From Obelidium mucronatum (taxonomy: Eukaryota > Chytridiomycota > Chytridiomycetes > Chytridiales > Chytriomycetaceae): a stretch of 20,553 nt of DNA. Of the stretch, positions 17,776 through 20,553 are shown piece after piece; the first letter of the stretch is position 1; each line of letters starts with the position of its first letter. The stretch spans positions 1-20,553 of the forward strand of contig JAIVFH010000429.1 in the NCBI GenBank assembly GCA_025765595.1. The letters run 5' to 3'. A program made the position numbers and the translations under genes. A model generated the notes under the pieces. The model saw nothing but the letters and a program-made list of their open reading frames with translations, made no database searches and was not told the DNA's origin.

Positions 17776-18408
17776 TTAAAGTACTGTGAAAAACTGTGAG
17801 TCTGCTGCAGAAGGCGCTAGGAGAACACTTGATGGCGTTCTGTCAATACCAAATGACTGAGAAGGAAAGTTTGCAACCCAATTCGCGAAGGACAAAACAG
17901 AGCCACAAATGGTGGCGTCGGAGTGGGCTCTGGGAAGGACTGATGGCAAAGGGCACTTGTAAGACGACTGCACTGCGGATTGCTTCGTCAAAGCTGCGTA
18001 GCAAGCGGCTAGTCTGTCTTCTTCTGATGCAACTTTCTGGACTGGTGAGTGGCTGCCACCGAGGTCATTTGTAGCCAATAGTGGAGACAAAACCGGCTTT
18101 CCTCCAAGCCTCTGAGCAATGTTTGAGGCGGCGGATGACCGCACGGAAATTTCTGTCCAGTTGGATTGGCGACGCTGGTAGGTTTGTTTGTTTGATGAGT
18201 TTGACAGGTGTGGTCTTTTAGACTGCTTCGAGCGAGAAGGGCCGTAGCTACTACTACTGCTGTTGCTGCTGGCTTGTGAGCGAACAGAGAGTGAATCAAA
18301 AGCGGCGGCGCTGCTACCGCCAACAGGCCTAGTTTGGACTGGAGTGGATTTGAGGAGCACGTCGTCATCGTCGTCGTCTTCAAATGAAGCGTTAGGTCTT
18401 TTGGACAT
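17776..18408 (-). CDS. Gag-like part 1, acidic/Ser-rich N-terminal protein
   Basis: 210 codons from ATG 18408; the frame is open upstream to about 18486 but without another ATG. Just after the start is a run of six Asp (FEDDDDDDVLL), then a long Ser/Arg/Gln-rich, probably disordered region (RSQASSNSSSSSYG), and a more ordered C-terminus (EEDRLAACYAALTKQS; SFANWVANFPSQSFG) that could form the assembly part. No family match beyond position and composition. It stops at TAA 17778-17776, after which the frame continues for 329 codons. As the first frame of the element it should start the transcript; the leader is about 150 bases. Confidence 0.7.
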   Translation of the reverse strand: MSKRPNASFEDDDDDDVLLKSTPVQTRPVGGSSAAAFDSLSVRSQASSNSSSSSYGPSRSKQSKRPHLSNSSNKQTYQRRQSNWTEISVRSSAASNIAQRLGGKPVLSPLLATNDLGGSHSPVQKVASEEDRLAACYAALTKQSAVQSSYKCPLPSVLPRAHSDATICGSVLSFANWVANFPSQSFGIDRTPSSVLLAPSAADSQFFTVL

Positions 18409-18536
18409 CAGTATTTTTTCTGAGTGAGCTAGTTCTAAGGTTGACCAGGGCGCTGTGTGTGGAGGTGTGGAGCGAGCGCGTGACAATGTCCGAGAACAAA
18501 TAAATTTGTTGTCGACGGACAGACTTTCACACCCCC

Positions 18537-18556
18537 ACGATGGCCCCGTAAATCAC
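18537..18556 (-). repeat. Candidate terminal inverted repeat, element 5' end
   Basis: Read inwards on the minus strand: GTGATTTACGGGGCCATCG. Read inwards from the other end on the plus strand (13191): GTGAGTTTCCCATCG. They share GTGA, TTT, C and CCATCG, with four or five extra bases in one, and both start within a few bases of the homology break. Short and imperfect. Confidence 0.35.
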
Positions 18557-18564
18557 GCGTGATT
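18551..18564. repeat. Perfect 14-bp palindrome AATCACGCGTGATT at the element edge
   Basis: The sequence is identical to its reverse complement and sits at the junction between the element and repeat R2b. Tyrosine recombinases bind inverted half-sites around a core, so it may be part of the recombination site. It could also be chance; no second copy was seen at the other end. Confidence 0.4.
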
Positions 18565-18567
18565 GAC

Positions 18568-18830
18568 TATAAGAATGTTGCTAAAAATAAAACGACTGGT
18601 TAGTAGAAGTGGCCTCCATACTACACGCACCCCCTCTTCTCAGAGAAGCTTTCTCTAATCCTACCTGCTTGACTCACGCCACGCACATGTATTGCTGTAG
18701 CGTAAGCCTCTGCTGTCCAATTCAAATGATCCGCCACCAATACCCGCTTCTAAACTTTGGCTTGCAGTACTCCCTATCTCGGACTTTATATGATTTCGAA
18801 TTTATGACGTTATGCAGTCCTGGACCCCAA
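18568..18830 (+). repeat. Dispersed repeat R2b, copy B (right flank of retroelement)
   Basis: Resumes the match to 6556-6850 directly after the element with GAATGTTGCTAAAAATAAAA. Confidence 0.65.
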
Positions 18831-18858
18831 TGATTGACTGAATTGGTTCCACGAAGGT

Positions 18859-19876
18859 ACTGAAGATTCCGTGGCAACTATTGATATTGTCGTGATTCTT
18901 TTGCGTCTTCGTTCCTTCGATTTCTAAAAATAAAACGGCATCCATCAAATTCAACAGAACCAACCAACATGCATACCCTCCATCCAAGCGACAAAGCTCA
19001 GTCGTTATATGCAAAGGTTCCACTTGTTTCTCTCGAATCGCTGCCGTGTATGTATGTTTTCGCAGCGTATGTCTCTCGCTGCAATATTGACCCCAATTCT
19101 GCACATATCTCGCAGAACTATCATCCGCCCGCTGTTCCTGTCATTCGCATGCATCCATATCCGCCAATAATTCTTACTTTTCGTTCGCATACATTCAAAG
19201 CGAATTGGGGAATGTATGATCTGTTGGACTTTTTCACAATCAACTGGCGAATCAGAATCTCGCCACTTTGCGGCTATTACAGAAAGCATGACCCCTTTTG
19301 AAGCGTATCGCTCCTGAATCATTCGACCAAAGTCATTCTGCAGTCGATAAACTTTTGAAACGAAACATGTGGTGGACTTGTGGTCTCCAGTCTCAGTCAC
19401 TCCGAAATTCCGAATCCGAGAACTGATTCCACGCCATCGTTCAATGCTCCGAAATCAAATTGCAGGCCATCAAGTTGTATAAGCTTGAGCGTGAAATATC
19501 GGCGTTGGGTCCTCGTTATAAATCCAAAGAAGGAAAACAGCAAGGAACAGCACATCACGTCAAATGAAGATTCCAGCGAAGCACTGATCTTAAAAGCGTC
19601 ATAAGGAATAACGCCATGTTCGCTCGACCTGAATGTGCATTGTTAGTAACTTTATGAGTTATTCAAACAGTGCATAAGTGCAATCCGTTCTTCTCGAAAC
19701 GCGTCTTCGGTCCTCTGGAAATATCTTGGTTGATGTAGAAAGAGGCGGTAGGGTGTGCGATGCGATGCGATGATGGGTAAGGGGGGCTTGCTTTCTCTCA
19801 TTTGTTTCTTACAAAAACAAACACAAAACAACAACCAAACATTAGAGCCATTTAAATCTGGTTGAATTGTCCCTTT
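18859..19876 (+). repeat. Dispersed repeat R3, copy B
   Basis: Collinear with 7406-8450. In this copy the plus strand has an open stretch at 18969-19301, including NWGMYDLLDFFTINWRIRIS, which is broken by indels in copy A. Its right end joins, through GAATTGTCCCTTTCTTGAGC, sequence equivalent to 8649-8720 and then the EEP nuclease relic, the reverse of the order around copy A. Confidence 0.7.
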
Positions 19877-19926
19877 CTTGAGCTTTATCATATTCCTTCA
19901 TCGCGAGCTCCAGTGCTGATATACGT

Positions 19927-20553
19927 ATGCATTGAATTACTCCTTGAAGAAACGGTCTTCAAGTCGACTTTCTTCCAAGATCTTGACGAACCCCACTTTA
20001 CCAACTGCTTTATCCGACGCTCTCATCCATGTGATATAACGGTGTCTTCAAAAAAGAAGCCTTACTCTCTCGAAGGCTGTGCATTGTTTGCCATGGCAGC
20101 AAAGTTCTCAATAGGAACAACTCGGTGAATTCAATATTATGACATTCAGACATCAGCTTCAAATCGTACTCCCCAGAACCAAATTGCCATTATTGCACGT
20201 TCCTTCATTTGAATTCTCAACGGGAAATGATTGTGGCGGTGACTCACTTGAACCTAGAAGTCGCTTGACGGGGAGGATACTCGACTGCAGGACATGCAAC
20301 AGTTGCTACATGGGCTTGAATTTGAGAGTCGTATTACACTCGCTGTTATAACCGCTGTCGAGGATGTAAAAACTCGGGTGCCAGTCTTATTCGCGGCTGG
20401 CTTGAATGCAACACCTGCAAGCAAAGAATACATCGCCTTGGTTTAAGACCCGCGTATTCGAACGGTCGGCCCCCTTCAGTAATTTTGGAGATCGGTGACT
20501 CCAACCAGCACGTTATTGGCTATATTTACCATGCTTCTCCGACGAAAAAGCCA
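19927..20553 (+). pseudogene. EEP nuclease (CCR4/nocturnin/Angel type) pseudogene, copy B, runs off window
   Basis: Second copy of the relic at 2838-3573. Pieces in family order: CIELLLEETVFKSTFFQDLD then EPHFTN; in another frame YNGVFKK, preceded by a TGA where copy A has Gly; SLEGCALFAM; FEFSTGN and, one frame away, MIVAVTHLN; and at the end of the window HVIGYIYHASP. The first helix is contracted relative to copy A, and the segment equivalent to the GDFN strand is damaged. The break between the ARSF-like strand and the THLK strand is present in both copies, so it predates the duplication or marks a lost intron. Some pieces are closer to the family pattern here (GVFKK, VAVTHL, YIYHAS), others in copy A, as expected from independent decay. 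Confidence 0.6.

Larger units (their letters stand above)
13191..18556 (-). mobile_element. DIRS/Ngaro-class tyrosine-recombinase retrotransposon, about 5.37 kb
   Basis: A minus-strand element with gag-like frames, RT-RNase H and a tyrosine recombinase, and no DDE integrase, protease or long terminal repeat: the hallmark of YR retrotransposons, which integrate by recombination of a circular cDNA without target-site duplication. Boundaries come from comparison with the uninterrupted repeat at 6061-6850. Possible termini are the imperfect inverted pair GTGAGTTTCCCATCG (13191-13205) and, on the minus strand, GTGATTTACGGGGCCATCG (18556-18538). A diverged direct repeat of the 5' end lies in the 3' noncoding region (13382-13403 against 18531-18551), which would suit split direct repeats (A1..A2) instead; the choice between DIRS and Ngaro/PAT architecture is open. 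There is no methyltransferase-like domain, unlike classical DIRS. A minus-strand AATAAA at 13266-13261 could end the transcript. All three domains are open apart from the stops described under each. Confidence 0.82.

Noticed and set aside
13410..18486. TAA reassigned to a sense codon in this genome
   Set aside because: TAA occurs only at the two part junctions among well over a thousand element codons, and the 229-aa gene ends naturally at TAA. Reassignment would scatter TAA codons within domains.
1..20553. CRISPR array, rRNA or tRNA gene, bacterial operon
   Set aside because: No regularly spaced direct repeats with spacers, no recognisable tRNA arms or rRNA core sequences, and split, intron-bearing frames rule out a prokaryotic reading.

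Overview
The window looks like eukaryotic DNA, most likely fungal and probably from an early-diverging (zoosporic or mucoromycete-like) lineage. The reasons are short spliceosomal introns of about 42-69 nt with GT..AG ends and CTAAC/CTGAC-like branch sites, an ESCRT-0 HSE1/STAM relic, and a tyrosine-recombinase (YR) retrotransposon of the DIRS/Ngaro class. The lineage is inference; no rRNA, tRNA or species marker was seen.

The clearest feature is a YR retroelement on the minus strand, about 13191-18556. It has a gag-like frame with a CCCH-type zinc motif, an RT-RNase H frame and a tyrosine recombinase. Two of its three junctions are a single in-frame TAA (gag part 1 / gag part 2, and RT-RNase H / YR). 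The third (gag part 2 / RT) is an overlap into the +1 frame. Gag part 2 contains no ATG. The element sits inside a repeat whose uninterrupted copy lies at about 6061-6850, so the boundaries can be read from an empty-site comparison.

The rest is a set of decayed, repeated segments. Blocks R1 (3716-4412 and 11875-12563), R2a (6061-6512 and 12764-13190), R2b (6556-6850 and 18568-18830), R3 (7406-8450 and 18859-19876) and an EEP-nuclease relic (2838-3573 and 19927-20553) occur twice in largely the same order, as expected from an old tandem or segmental duplication with later insertions and deletions. Between them lie relics of cellular genes: a well supported HSE1/STAM pseudogene (minus, 1108-2460, VHS-UIM-SH3-GAT order), a tentative RAD9-like relic (minus, 11-841) and a tentative carotenoid-oxygenase-like fragment (plus, 8452-8688).

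Two loci keep open frames when short introns are removed and are the best candidates for working host genes: a five-exon gene of 229 aa on the minus strand (4681-5583) and a three- or four-exon gene of about 378 aa on the plus strand (10273-11536). Neither resembles a family I recognise. A smaller two-exon open stretch lies at 7132-7440. Several ORFs that look long begin at TTG or GTG, so starts were re-chosen at ATG where possible.
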